Shown here piece after piece: positions 1-11,845 of a stretch of DNA of 64,000 bases. The stretch comes from Eutypa lata. Its lineage: Eukaryota; Ascomycota; Sordariomycetes; Xylariales; Diatrypaceae. The notes under the pieces are model-generated. The model was given only the letters and a program-made list of their open reading frames with translations. It did no database searches and was not told where the DNA came from. Location of the stretch: positions 806,001 through 870,000 of the forward strand of contig JAKULF010000013.1 in NCBI GenBank assembly GCA_022661535.1. The letters are read 5' to 3'. The translations under genes were made by a program, and so were the position numbers. Within the stretch, counting starts at the first letter, position 1; every line of letters starts with the position of its first letter.

Positions 1-3000
1 CAGGCTGGAAAGTAACGCAATAAAATTACTGCGTGGATAACGATTGGTGTTCATTACCTTCACAAACTTATCAATATCAAGTTTTTATATATTGTAGTTA
101 TTGCAACGCGATGCATTGATATTATACTTGGTGGTCGTATGTGGACACCAAATGTAGCTTATATGATTTATTGTTCGTTGACATGATACATTTGTATAGT
201 ATCATTAACATGTGAGTGGTTACTTAGTGCCTAGGTAGGTGTAGCCTGCCAGGAGTCATGGCCTTATGCCCTTGGACGAATAACTTTGTGGCTTGGATTT
301 TTGTGAATTTTTGTGGCGGATGCGCGGAATGTGGCGGAGATGAAAATTGTGGCGTGTGCAGAAATTGTGGCGGGTGCGGGTACAGTGGGTGTGGCACATT
401 TGTGGCGCAGGTGTGGCGCATGACACCTTAGCAAAGGGGTTACCTATTTTCAGCTTTGCTTTGTTTGACCCTTACTTTTCATGCAACGAGTACAACACAC
501 TATGCAATATGGCCATTTTCATCCACCGCAACTTACCAAATGAAGGTGCAGGTGCATCATAAGTAACGCCAAATTCACATGGCCGGCTGGTGGAGTGTGT
601 TGCATTACTTGCCAGCCTGTATATTATGTAGATGAGGCTTCTGACGACTTTATATCTGTGACTAGTACGGTATCGAAGCATCTCTCCTCGGCATGGATCG
701 AATAGAAACCGTTAGCTCTCCTGGACTATCTTGACAGCGAAATACGCTTTGAAGAACCTTTGAGTCGACCTAAGGTCGCGCTTGTAAGGTATGCATTCGG
801 CGGCTTGGTTGTAAAACGGGTGCGAATTCAATATTATATATGAATGTAGTACAGATCTCAACTCTGACTTTTCATTCGGCTGTTATTATCGCCAATCCTA
901 CCAGGTGGTACCATAATATTGCACATAAGATTTACACTCTTGTCAATCATAAATTCTAGGATTCTCGATGCATTCCTAACTATTGCCCAGGTGTTCTTTG
1001 CCACCCCCAACCATGAAGACCACCGTCCCTGGGGAGATCCTTTTGGCCATGACTAGGACTATTATACATCCGAACTATGATCATCTACCAGCACAGTTGC
1101 TCGCCAGTCTAGTAGCTGCAGTTTCCAAAGCTTCCTACATCTTCCATGAGTTAGGCCAAGAGTATATAAGTGTAGAAAAAAGGGCTTATAGGAGGGAGAC
1201 CAAACTGGATCCATTTATTCATCTAGTATTAATGACCCCTATCATCCGTTAGATTGGTAGTAATAAGTATGAGACAGTAGTAGATATGTATTGCAAAGCC
1301 GATGTAAAGTTGAAACAAATGAAACCGTGTGATATTTATCGACGCATCGAACGTAGTTGGTGATATTATCTTTTCACTAAAGCCCAATGTCAATACAACG
1401 AAATAATGAGATCCATAGACAAGAAAGGTATATTCTTTGCGTGATACAGGGGTATCATATACCAGGCTAATATAGTCTTCAACCTGTTACTAATCCTAAG
1501 TGTAAGCGCGTAGGAATCGTCTGGAAATGGGTCAAATGGTAATCGGGCTCTGGGTTATTAGGGAATGAATATTGTATATCGGTGATAAAATGGTCGAGTA
1601 CGGTGAACAACTATGAGGAATCAGAATCTAGTTTATAGCTACGTAGAAAGGTTGGATTTAGTTCAAGGGACTGAGAACTAGGCATGGGATTAGGTGACTC
1701 GTTAATTTCTTCCATATGTCAGGCAATATTGTTACTTCGATACGTTCAATTTCATCTTGATCACATCGATAAAACCTCTCTTGTCTCTTCTAAAACCCGA
1801 ATTCAGTAGCCTACCTAGACATGGTGCAGTTCATTGTGAATGCATAGTACTTATGTACGTAGTGCATGATCATACATGTGTGCGAGTCGACGCGTTGCTC
1901 ATTCGACGTATTTCCCTAGAGGATGAGAGTGGTATAGGTATCTTGACACTCTATTATGCCACAAACACATGTGCTATATATCAATCTAGGGTACACAGCG
2001 TCTCCAACGAGCCTCCCATGTAGCACTCGAAAGAGTATCACCCCTGGCACGGTATTGTGTTAGAAATTAGTTGGAAGTTACTGCCCCATTCACAAGTATG
2101 ATGGCAAGTTTCAACATGGTCTATTAGCCGTAGTACAGGCATGTTCTGTATTGCATGGCGCAATGAAGGGAGTATTGGCACAATTCCGCCGAAGTGAATG
2201 CTCGCCAGGATAGGAGGAAACTGTCCTATCGTTTCAACCGTATCCCTAATCTACCCAATGAAGACAAGTAGCTGTTTGATACGTGTTAGTCTAGTAAGAC
2301 AGAATACTATCTGAACACGAAGTATTGAGAGGAGAAGAGAGATTTGTTAAGCAAACTGCCCTATGGGATCAGTCAGATGGCATCAAAAATCGACCGACCG
2401 CTTTTTTGGCGCTTTGCATGATTTGTAGATAGTGACGACGACGTATTCCATGCAACCTATGCAGTGGGGATATTAACAAAATGGAAGGTCGACAAGGTAG
2501 GGCGAGATCTTGTGGAGCTGCCAAGCCCGAACGAAGCCGTTGAGGTTCAATTTGAAATGTAACACCAGGTCAGTAGATTTGTTTGCAATTTGATTCGTTG
2601 CCCATATTTTTAAGGCCTGCTAGTGGTCTACACCGACGCCGGAAATAAAATGACGCCAACATCATCGCGCACCATGAGCTTGCCCATGGTGTAAAGTATG
2701 GCAGTCGAGGCATCGTGAAACCGTCGAGGTGACAAATAATCTCATGCTTCTGTGTACCTTGCGATCTAGCATCTATAGAGTACAGAATTAGAAACCTAAG
2801 CAAGCCAACCAAAGATCAATGCAGTAGATAAATTATCTGCAGCTAGCAGCCTGTATCTTCGTGATAACACATACGAAGGTCTTCATCTCACAATTGTCTC
2901 AATGTGTAGTGGCAAAGGGCATGTATCATTGCTCTATCCACCGAAGTAGCATCGGGCCCGGTCTTAGACGGACAGCCTCATGCATGTGAATCTTCAAAAG

Positions 3001-3855
3001 AACAAAGATTCTCATGTCCACGTAAGCTATATCCTATTTTGTAACAGCCCGGTTGTATCGGCAGATCAATTTGCATCTACCTTCTGCCCTGGTTGGAAGC
3101 GTATCCATGGGTTGTAAAGTAGGTATTTCGATTGCGCGCTTGAGGCTATCAACAAGACGTTTGACAGTGACATCCGGCATAGCGGGACCTACAAGGATTG
3201 GGTAATAGATTGATAGGCGTAGTAAACGCGGAGATCTCCTGGGGTTGTAGGCTGTTTCGCCTCCTTCCAAAATAGTTGTTTCTCATCCGCTCCGAACGCC
3301 ACTTATCTTATCCTCCGTGTTCTTTCCCCCTACCATCGCTGGACTCCTGGGGACTAGAATACGCATCCATAATTGAAACATCCCCACTTCAGAGAAGGAC
3401 GATTGTGCAATCAGCGACGTGAATTCCTGATCTGGAAGGATTTTTTATCAAGAGTGCCGCGTTGACCTGCATGAAGTCGGGCGTTGGAACCGGGGGTTAA
3501 TCGGAATGTGGGAGGCTGCCGGTACAGGGTACTAGCCGGCCCCACCAAGCGAGACCAATCAGGTTCTTGCCATTGTTAATAGATATGTTTCCTTATACCA
3601 TCAAATATAGACAAAAGGAGCCGCCAAGACCGTTGTTGTCCCGGTCCCAGGGCCTGTTTTGACCTTCCTCCATATACGTGAATTTCTCCGCCAGCTACAA
3701 CGCAAAGATAGGACAAGGCCAAGACATCACGGCATCTAGATGCATGTGGTTATTATGCTCTGGATATTACTATTGCGTGACACGGGAGAAACCGTGGTAG
3801 AGAAAGGCTCCAGGGGATGAGCAATTCTTCCATCGAGCCGCCGACCATGCGAAGA
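1..3855. other. Gene-poor AT-rich intergenic region
   Basis: Nearly 3.9 kb without a convincing gene. Open frames are short, lack splice partners and resemble no family I know. The longest ATG-started one on the plus strand (1013-1252, 79 codons) has no supporting context. It contains a GTGGCG-rich patch near 311-424. I see no terminal repeats or transposase remnants, though a decayed element could escape reading by eye. Confidence 0.6.
311..424 (+). repeat. Degenerate GTGGCG-rich tandem patch
   Basis: The hexamer GTGGCG or a close variant recurs about seven times in roughly 110 bases, often preceded by AATTTT or AAATT. The spacing is irregular, so this is a degenerate repeat and not a clean microsatellite. 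No function is implied by the sequence. Confidence 0.5.
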
Positions 3856-3863
3856 TATAAAAG
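3856..3863 (+). promoter_or_regulatory. TATA box of the dioxygenase gene
   Basis: A TATAAAAG motif lies 102 bp upstream of the proposed ATG at 3965, a normal distance for a fungal TATA element with a short 5' leader. Confidence 0.55.
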
Positions 3864-3964
3864 GGGCCGTGTTCCCATCGCCGAGTCTCTCTTGTGATCA
3901 ACAACCTTCCGTACAGCGTATTCACAGTCTCCAGATCTTCAAGTGCTGGCAAATTCGAGTCATC

Positions 3965-5145
3965 ATGGTCAACTTCCGTTCTATTCCGGTTCTTCTGGCC
4001 GCTGCCACTTTGGCAAACGTCGCCTATGCCCACCCTGGAGAGACGCCCCCGACCCCTCAGCAGCTGAAGCGTGAGGGCGAGATCGCACACGCCGCTCATC
4101 TCAAGGCTGCGCGCGCTTTGAAGAACTGTGCTTCGGACCCGGAGTTCGTCGCTCGACGTGACCGTGTCACTGCGCGCCGCGCCGAGGCTGCTCGAGTTCT
4201 CCGTGAGAAGCGTGGCATTTCTCACAGTAGGTGACATCTAGGCAAATTCCTCGTGGACTCCATTGACTAACTATAATGACCACAGAGCCTATGATCGCTA
4301 AGAGAGACCAGGCTGCCCTCGAGAAGTGGGCGGCTATCTCGCACGACCAGTCCGAGCTGGGCTACGACCTCGACACGCCGAACGACGTCATCTTCGCCGG
4401 CAACGCGACCTGCGCCTTGGTTGAGGAGACCACCATCGGCCCTTACTGGGTCGAGGGAGAGGTCCTCAAGGCCGACATCTCGGACGGCGAGGAGGGTGTC
4501 GATTTGCACCTCGTCCTCCAGTTCGTCGACATTGCCGACTGCTCCCCCGTGTCAGACATCATCGCCGATATCTGGCACGCCAGTGCGATGGGTGTCTACT
4601 CCGGCGTCAGCTCTACGGGTCAGGGTGGGCTCAACACTACCTTCCACCGAGGCGGACAGGTCACCGACGTAGACGGCGTTACGGAGTTCGACACTAAGTT
4701 CCCCGGCCACTACCGAGGCCGCGCCACCCACATCCACGTCCTGACCGTCAAGGAGGCCACTATCTTGCCCAACCAGACCTGGGACGGCGGCGTCGCTACT
4801 CACATCGGCCAGTTCTTCTGGGACCAGGACCTGATCTCTGCCGTCGAGACCGTCGAGCCGTATATCTCCAACACCCAAGAACTGACGGAGAACCTGAGCG
4901 ATGGCATCGCTGCCGGCGAGGCGACTGATGAGTACGACATCTTCTTGGACTATGCTCTTCTCGGTGATGCCGCCTCCGACGGCATCCTCTCTTGGATCCT
5001 CGTCGGTGTCGACAACTCTGCGGACTACAATGACAATGTCCAGGCCGCCGCTCACTGGTACGAGGGAGGTGGTGTGGACAACGGTAACTCTGGTCCCCCG
5101 GGCGGTCCGGGCGGCCCGCCACCCACCTCTTCCGCCGCCGCGTAA
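3965..5145 (+). CDS. Secreted intradiol dioxygenase-like protein
   Basis: Two exons (3965-4226 and 4286-5145) joined by a 59-bp intron with GTAGGT donor, CTAAC branch site and CAG acceptor give 373 residues. The first ~22 residues form a signal peptide. The catalytic domain carries the four expected iron ligands of intradiol ring-cleaving dioxygenases: Tyr in IGPYWV, Tyr in PGHYRGR and the two His of THIHV. Family members open catechol-type rings between the hydroxyls using Fe(III). The secreted fungal branch is thought to act on lignin- or plant-phenol-derived aromatics, so the exact substrate is unknown. The C-terminal ~25 residues are a Gly/Pro/Ser-rich tail typical of this extracellular branch. 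A TATA box precedes the gene, and no pathway partner lies next to it. The start was chosen for the signal peptide. Confidence 0.88.
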
Positions 5146-5771
5146 AGCATCTAGGGATTGTCTAAGAAGGTCGCTATGATGATCAATGGGACAGTGCGAG
5201 GCCTATGAGAATCGTCTGTCAAATACGCAGGAGCTATATCGCGCTGGAAGGGACACCAGTAAAATTCACATTGTACAGAGTAGCTTTTATAGAAACTTGT
5301 ATATGGTTCATTTAAACCTCCTTTGACGTAGGATCAAGCTATCCTACGCGGAGGCGCAGCGTCCGCAGTGTCGGTGAAAGTATTTCAAATCCTGTGATCC
5401 TTTATGTATTGATACATACGACATTCACCTATGCTGTGCGATATCATGGTGTTGTTTGCTTTAATAGCAGCTTCATCAAAGTAGTGTACTTCCGATATCA
5501 GCATGGGAGAAGGTGAAATGGTGGTCTGCGATACTCCAGACTCTTGGATTGCCAAGACGATGGAGTGGTCCGATCGATCGTCATAATACAGCGGTTTATA
5601 CAGATTTTCCACTGGGTCCTACCTAATAATACACATCCTTGTCAGCCCTTACCTAATTAAAGGCTGGTTTGTAATCTGGATACATAGCTGCCTTCTTCCA
5701 GCAATAAGTAACCTCTTGCTCCAACTGGAATCTTACGTGAGACATCAAAATGAAAACCTTGCACGCCCTGC
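5146..5771. other. Intergenic, convergent gene ends
   Basis: About 0.6 kb between the 3' ends of the dioxygenase (+) and the AlkB-like gene (-). AT-rich, with no coding signal seen. Confidence 0.6.
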
Positions 5772-7790
5772 CTAACCTGGAGATCTTCGCCTCTTCCTGT
5801 TTATCTTCTCTTTTCCTCGAGCGTTACCCTCTACGTCATGCTCGTCTTCGACATACCGCAGTGTCAAGGAATCGCGGCAAAGGCTCAGCAGCTGTTTGAT
5901 AGCGTGCAGGTAGTATTTCTGCACTCCCTCGCCGCGTTGGAGGACGATGTCTCCATGTTGCTGGGTAAACTGGAAGATCTTTCGCGGTGATCTTTTGGAG
6001 AAGCGGTTCTGTGCAATAATGCTCTGCCACTCTGCTTCGAATGTGATCTGGTCTATTTCTCCTCGAGAATGCCGCTCTTTGAGTTCCAAAAGCTTGGTGC
6101 GCTGCTGACAACCCTTAATTAACGGGTTATTTTGAAGTAGTCGAAGACCGGTCTCTCCTGATTTTCCGGAATCGTATTCTGGTTTCATGTAGAACTCCAT
6201 CTCCGCTGATGCCCCAAGTGCGAGGGAGGCTACGTAGGGTCGTAAACCCACCTCGTCATCGGCATGGATCCCCATTGCCATACCTGAGAAGTACGTGCAT
6301 AGAACCCCTTCATTGAACTCCAAATCCGAGTTAAGTTCTGACCTGATAGCCCGTTCAACGGTCAACCGCATTTTGTTGATCGTAGTAGCACAGGGGTCAT
6401 CAAATGTAATGAAACCCGGCCCATATCCCGCGTTGTATTCTCGACCGTATTTTTCAATCATATGACGGGTTACATGAATCTGACTACCACTGTTTCCAAG
6501 TAACCGCCGACGAACATTAACATCACCCTTATCCTTTTGTAGCTGTATCTCCTGGTAGATCTCGTCAACGCCACGAGCGGCTGTTCTGACTCCTTTTTTC
6601 GGACGCATAAGAATGATTTCGTCTTCGAGGTGAAGTCGGAATCGGTAAATATAGTATTCTGCTCCTTCTTTAGGAGGTTCCGAGGTAATACAGTCGCTGG
6701 AGCTAGGGCTGATCTGATAGTGGAGTAAAGGGACTGTTGCCGAGCCCGAGGAGGCATCATTGTCGTCCTTAGTATAGTATGAGAGAGGAACAATCGGTGG
6801 TTTCACATCTCTGGTATAACCACAACCGGGGCAAATCTGCTTTGCGTACGACGACGAGTGTGAAGCCATTCTGCACCGAGGGCAGCAGTCACCGCGCCAG
6901 AAGTCCCGGAAATTTCTTTGGTTTTCTTCATCGGACAGGCTCATTTGAAACGAAGCTCGTGATTCCCGTGTTAGTTTGGGCGTAACTAGTTCCTTCGTAA
7001 TAGATGGTGCTGTAATAAAAGCGGTCGAAAGAGTGCGGTTGGTGGGAAGTTCACCACCTTCATTATTGCGACAGAAACGTTGACAGGAACTACTTAGGCA
7101 AACCCACATTTCTGTGTACACGGGTTCTGAGTAGATCCCGCAGCTACGACAAGTTTCGCCGCTGACTGTATGACATAACAACTGCTCTTGTTCGTTATTT
7201 CCTTCTTTCGAATTTGTAGGATTGCTTTCCAAGTGCTCGTTGATACTATTCATCCACGATTCGCCGGGTTCCGAGATATGCCGTAGTCGAATAATTATGT
7301 CTGTCCCTGTGGCGTTTCGGACTGACCACATAGAAATAACAGTCCAGAATCCAACCGTGATATATTGAATGTCAGGCTGGACACCTGCTGGAAGCCCATA
7401 GGACTCGAATACCCCTCTGCCAAATATGACAACCAAGGGATGCTGACTTTGGAGGTTGTTTTGACCCCATTGGTATCGCAAACTGTAGGTTCTTGTAGGC
7501 TTCCCTAGGTTGCTGGTCGCTAAGCGGCACACGATCACCTTTGAGGAGATATGGACGTTTGTTCCGGAAAATTTGTCCAATAGTATTCCGGATATGACGG
7601 GTTGTTCATTCACCACAGTAGTAGTTACACCACCTTGGTGATTGTTGAAACATGTCAATGTTTCACATAGTGAAGCCCTCGTCTAAATTCATAATTAGTT
7701 TCTACCTTGGTGCTCATAATGCTGGGAGAGTTAGCCTACTTTCGCCGTGACAAAACATTGCGTAACGGCCTCTGCTCCTGCCGCCTCCAT
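5772..7790 (-). CDS. AlkB-like 2OG-Fe(II) dioxygenase with Cys-rich middle region
   Basis: Two exons: 7740-7790 (17 codons) and 5772-7682, separated by a 57-bp intron (donor GTAGGC, acceptor TTTAG), giving 653 residues. The short first exon supplies the ATG; without it the long frame starts only at TTG. The C-terminal half has the AlkB signature: H490-x-D492, a third iron ligand H610 in YYLHAI and the 2OG-binding Arg 626 in LTLR. AlkB-family enzymes oxidatively remove alkyl groups from nucleic acids or proteins. Residues ~195-221 and ~283-304 hold CxxC-type Cys pairs (CRSC, CPRC, CPGC) that probably bind zinc, and a basic KRRR tail suggests nuclear localisation. Residues ~25-180 match no domain I can name. 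The catalytic assignment is well supported by motifs, but the substrate is unknown. Confidence 0.82.
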
Positions 7791-9459
7791 ATCAACTGGA
7801 ATGGATGGCTTCTAGATTTAAACGTTGTCGGAAAAGAGTGATTTAAATGGGAAGGAGTGGTGTAAAGATGATAGAATGAGGTTTGTGAGAAGTAGACCTT
7901 TGCCAGTACGTAGAAAACAGATGCAGCAGAAGTCCAATACGGTGCGTGGCTGACAGAGTAGGAAACTTTCCAATTAAGAAACGACAAATGAAATTAATAC
8001 GGGGATTGTCGAGGGGTCCACCGTATGGATAAAAGACAGAAAGACCACGAGGAGGAACTCGAGGCGTTCAAATCTTGTCTGTGCAACAGCTACTCGAGTG
8101 TGCAAGCTACCCATTAAGCCAGAGTCAACCCCTAAGCCCATATCATCAGGCCCCACAGGCGGTGATTAATACGTATGGGCTGTTACCACAACTAGATAGA
8201 AAGGCACCCACAATGATAAGTGCGTAAGTAATATTCCTTAGATAGTAGAATATATTTATATTACAAGCCATTATAATAGAGAATCGCTATTTGCGCAGTG
8301 AATAAATAGTCTTTTCAACTGCCATCACCTGCCAGCTAGTTACTGCCACCTCTGCCACCCCTATAAGTTAGCTGTTACCACCACCTAGCTGCTGTTGCAG
8401 CCAGCTTGCTTGAAGTGTGAATACCTTCAAAGATTGGTAGGCAGGCAGGTAGGTAGGTAGGTAGGTAGGTAGGTAGGTAGGTAGGTAGGTAGGTAGGTAG
8501 GTAGATAGGCCAGTTAGGTGGCGGCGCAGTTTATATTAACTACTAAGTCGGTTATGGCTCACGACAGCTTCAGCTATAGAAGGTGTTTAGACCTGCAGCG
8601 CAATTAAAGCGCGTAGACCGTCAATTTCCCTACATAATGTTGCTATGATGCATTACCATGAAAAGTTACACTGATCATTTTTATTGCAATGATGCATAAG
8701 TGTTTCTGTACGATAAATCAGTTGTAAATATCTAGTGATTTGCATAGGGTGTCTCCTGCATACGGCGGTTGGAGCTGACAACTATGACAGGTAGCATGCA
8801 GCTGCATATATTATTCACTACGCAAATAGATTTAAAACCACTGCGCAAATAGCAATTCTGTTATAATAAGCGTCGTAATACTTCCAATTTAATATATAAT
8901 AACTTATTATTAACCGAGAAGGAACAGGTTGAAACTAATCGCCAGTTGAACCTTCCCCAATGTGGCTTATATTAACAATACCCCCGGTTGGAGAATATGC
9001 GTTCAAGTTGAAGGAACAGAAGATGGGATGGCAAGGAATCTAGTACTATCACTTATAGTAATTCGTTTCTAATTAACAACGAAGTTGTTTATATGATATT
9101 CTATTTGTTTAGCAATACCTTTAATAATACCGTTGGAGTTTGCAGAAACCTTTGGTGGGTGTTAGGATTGCGAGTAAACATAATTCGTTGTGAAGTTGGT
9201 ATTATTTGTTGGAAGAGGGTTGTTATGATGCCTCTAAATCCATCGTGGTTGATAATCATCTCCAAACACTAAGTTTAAAGCAATGTCTTAATCTTAATAC
9301 AATGAAGTCATTTGGTTGAACCATTTAACATCGTCATTGGTATGGTAAAAGGGGTTGATGTAGTACATGATGTTGAAAGGTGCGGAATGGGAAATAGATG
9401 CCTCAGTCCTGATACCAGCGTCCAGTAAATAAATTATGATGAACTTCGGAGTTGCTAGT
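7791..9459. other. AT-rich intergenic region with tetranucleotide repeat
   Basis: About 1.7 kb between two minus-strand genes. It holds an AGGT microsatellite and otherwise AT-rich sequence with short TTATAATA-type runs. No gene is supported. Confidence 0.6.
8447..8505 (+). repeat. (AGGT)n microsatellite
   Basis: About 14 near-perfect AGGT units in a row, preceded by two AGGC units. This is the longest member of a TAGGTA-type sequence scattered through intergenic parts of the window. Confidence 0.9.
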
Positions 9460-10802
9460 TCATTTCCCTATTAATTTATAAAAATAAGATTCCCCCCTCT
9501 TGCTTATAGGAAACGCACAACTTGCGTGGCGGTCTCCCCAGGCCTTCTTTTCCTCAATATACAGTTCCTCCGCCTCCCAAACAGAACGTACGACGTCATA
9601 AAAGGGTTCACTGAAAGGGCTAGAGCCAAGATTTGGAATATGGATCTCGCGGTATTTGAACCTTAACGAGCGGGTGTGTTCACGTGCTTCTTGCGTGGTG
9701 ACATCGCGCTGGATTATATCATTGGGGTGCGTTAGAATTCCAAGTAAAAATACTGGAGTCCCTAAATCCAGCAGGTCGAGTTGCAGTTTCATTTGGCGGC
9801 ATTCGTGCATAGCTTGCTCAAAGGAGGCTCGGTTGAGCGGGCTGTAGCTAATAATTATGCCGTCGGAGGCTTTTAGAACCAAGTTCTTCATTTGGCAATA
9901 ATCCGAAAATCCAGGCATGGAGAGCGTCTCTAGCATGCATGTTTGACCATCGATCACGCATTGCCTGCGGTAACAGTCGTCAATTGTAGGATCGTACGTA
10001 TCAGGAAACAGGCCGGATGAAAACTATGATATATAGTCAGCAGTAGCCTGTGATAGGTTTGCGGAAGAAGACACGAATAGTATCACACGACAGGAACGCG
10101 TGAAGAAGAAAAAAATCAGGGGTATGCACGAACAAGAAAGCCAACATCGTCTGCTCTCCAGCCGAAGATTCTGATCCGGTATGTAACCATCATACCTCTA
10201 CGATGCTGGAGTTTCATGCTCCCCTCCTTGAAACCACTGGGCTTCTTGGGCCTTTCGCCTGGATCTACCAGTTGGTGAAAATAGCGGCACGTTGATTTCA
10301 GCGCCAGTGCATCTCTGTACCGAAGGCGCCCACTGATGAGGAGATGGAGCTCAACGGGAAGATGCATCAAAGTTGAAGCCAACGGGTTCTTGGGCCTCTT
10401 CGAGCCACCACGTAGGAGACGAATGGCGCTACGGGCTCGGGAATGAATAAGAGGGAGGATGTCTTCGTCGATGGGGGCCTTCAATAGTCGCAGAGATAAA
10501 CGCTGCCTGTGTACGTTGTCTACCACCGGTTCTGCACGTGGAAGAGGCATGGTCAGCTCTGTTTCTGGGTCCGGTTGTTGCGAAGAATTCTGATTGATTC
10601 TAGAATATGCGTTGGGTGAGTCTTGATTGGAAGTGACAGGTCGAGAGCCATTCTCGCGTTCTCCGGCATAGTCATTTTCGAAGTCGAATTGAACATCTAG
10701 TAATCCATTATACGCGCCCTGAGAATGGTCTTCTTCCCGAGTCCCGCTATGATCTAGGGAACTCGCGAAATTTTGATCTAACTTGGTGCCTTGAGTATCC
10801 AT
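9460..10802 (-). CDS. F-box protein fused to a degenerate Ras-like domain (pseudo-GTPase)
   Basis: Proposed exons 10134-10802 and 9460-10023, joined in phase by a 110-bp intron (donor GTTCGT, also used in the NAA35-like gene here; acceptor CATAG), encode 410 residues. Residues ~145-182 form an F-box (LPVELHLL ... CRYFHQLVD), which normally recruits clients to an SCF ubiquitin ligase. From ~208 the protein aligns with Ras: a beta-1/P-loop-like YRIRIFG, the effector segment YDPTIDD and the IDGQTC switch-II lead-in. The nucleotide-binding motifs are lost: no GKS in the P-loop, DTAGQ replaced by SMPGF, and NKxD and SAK absent. GTP binding is therefore unlikely. The start could also be an in-frame ATG at 10904. 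The F-box and Ras halves might instead be two adjacent genes or a pseudogene, because the donor is non-canonical. Confidence 0.55.
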
Positions 10803-11845
10803 AGTAGCGAAAGATATAAAAGAATCTGAAACCCCGAATAGGGAAGTAATCCAAGCTTGTTCCCTATTTTGCAAGTTTAGATCTTGAGAAAATGAAATGG
10901 GCATGCGATTCGATATTGGAAACTGGCAAAGGCGAAAGGAGGGGCAAGAGTTATTAATGCAGCATGAAAAAGTTAAAACAACATGTGCCAATTATTTAAG
11001 GTTACGATTATGACAATGCAGAGACTTGTTATGCATGCAGAAACACTACAAAGCGGTATGAAACTTTCTGCCCGTCTGTGTCAAGGGAAAACCATGGATT
11101 TGAAGCCACCCAGGCGGCATGATAACGATATACAGCTCCTCAATATCCATAGAGGATTGACAACTTTCTTAGAGCTAGAGCGGGATACGGTAAAGTGGGG
11201 TAGGTATAATGCCGAACAGGGGAGAGGAATCCTTCGATAAAACAGCAAGGATTTGATGACTCTCTCCCGCAAACCATGCCTCACTAGATCTGCCATATAA
11301 TATACATGTGAACGGATTCGAAGATGTGCGGGAGATTGTATTTATATGACATTAGCTCTTGTTCTAAGTATCCTTTTCACAATGTGCTAGTGCCCCTATA
11401 TACAATAACTCTAGAACGGAGGAACAAATAACCCGATGTTTTCAGCTACCTACCTAAGTAGGATCCTCCAGACGCCAATCCGCTAAGCATGAAATTCTTC
11501 TGCCTAATCCATTCCGTATGACCGGAATACAGATAAGCAAGGGGACATCGACTATGTTGAATCGCATGCTCTAAGTCAGGGGTAGGATTGCGCTGGTGAA
11601 AAGTAGTCGTTACATGAATCACGAACTATCGCAAGCGATCTATCTTGGACAACTTCATGCATGTATTGACTCGTGACTCTAAGCTTCGCCCCCTAGCGGA
11701 ACATATGTACCAGTTTTCTCTTTCGTATGTATTCCCTATGCCAAGACACATTCTTCGTATCTCCCTTGATGCGCCATTGATATATTGTAATCGTACAACC
11801 CCACAATATCCGAACCGCCAACATTGTAGCTAAAACAGCCCTCGG
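10803..11845. other. Intergenic region
   Basis: About 1 kb upstream of the F-box/Ras-like gene. It contains a CTACCTACCTAAGTAGG cluster near 11445-11462. No coding signal was found. Confidence 0.55.

Noticed and set aside
1013..1252. 79-codon ATG frame on the plus strand
   Set aside because: No homology recognised, no splice partners, and similar short frames occur by chance in this AT-rich region.
9460..10023. Independent small GTPase gene
   Set aside because: The exon has no P-loop and no ATG before the effector motif, so it must join an upstream exon. The F-box frame is the only in-phase partner found.
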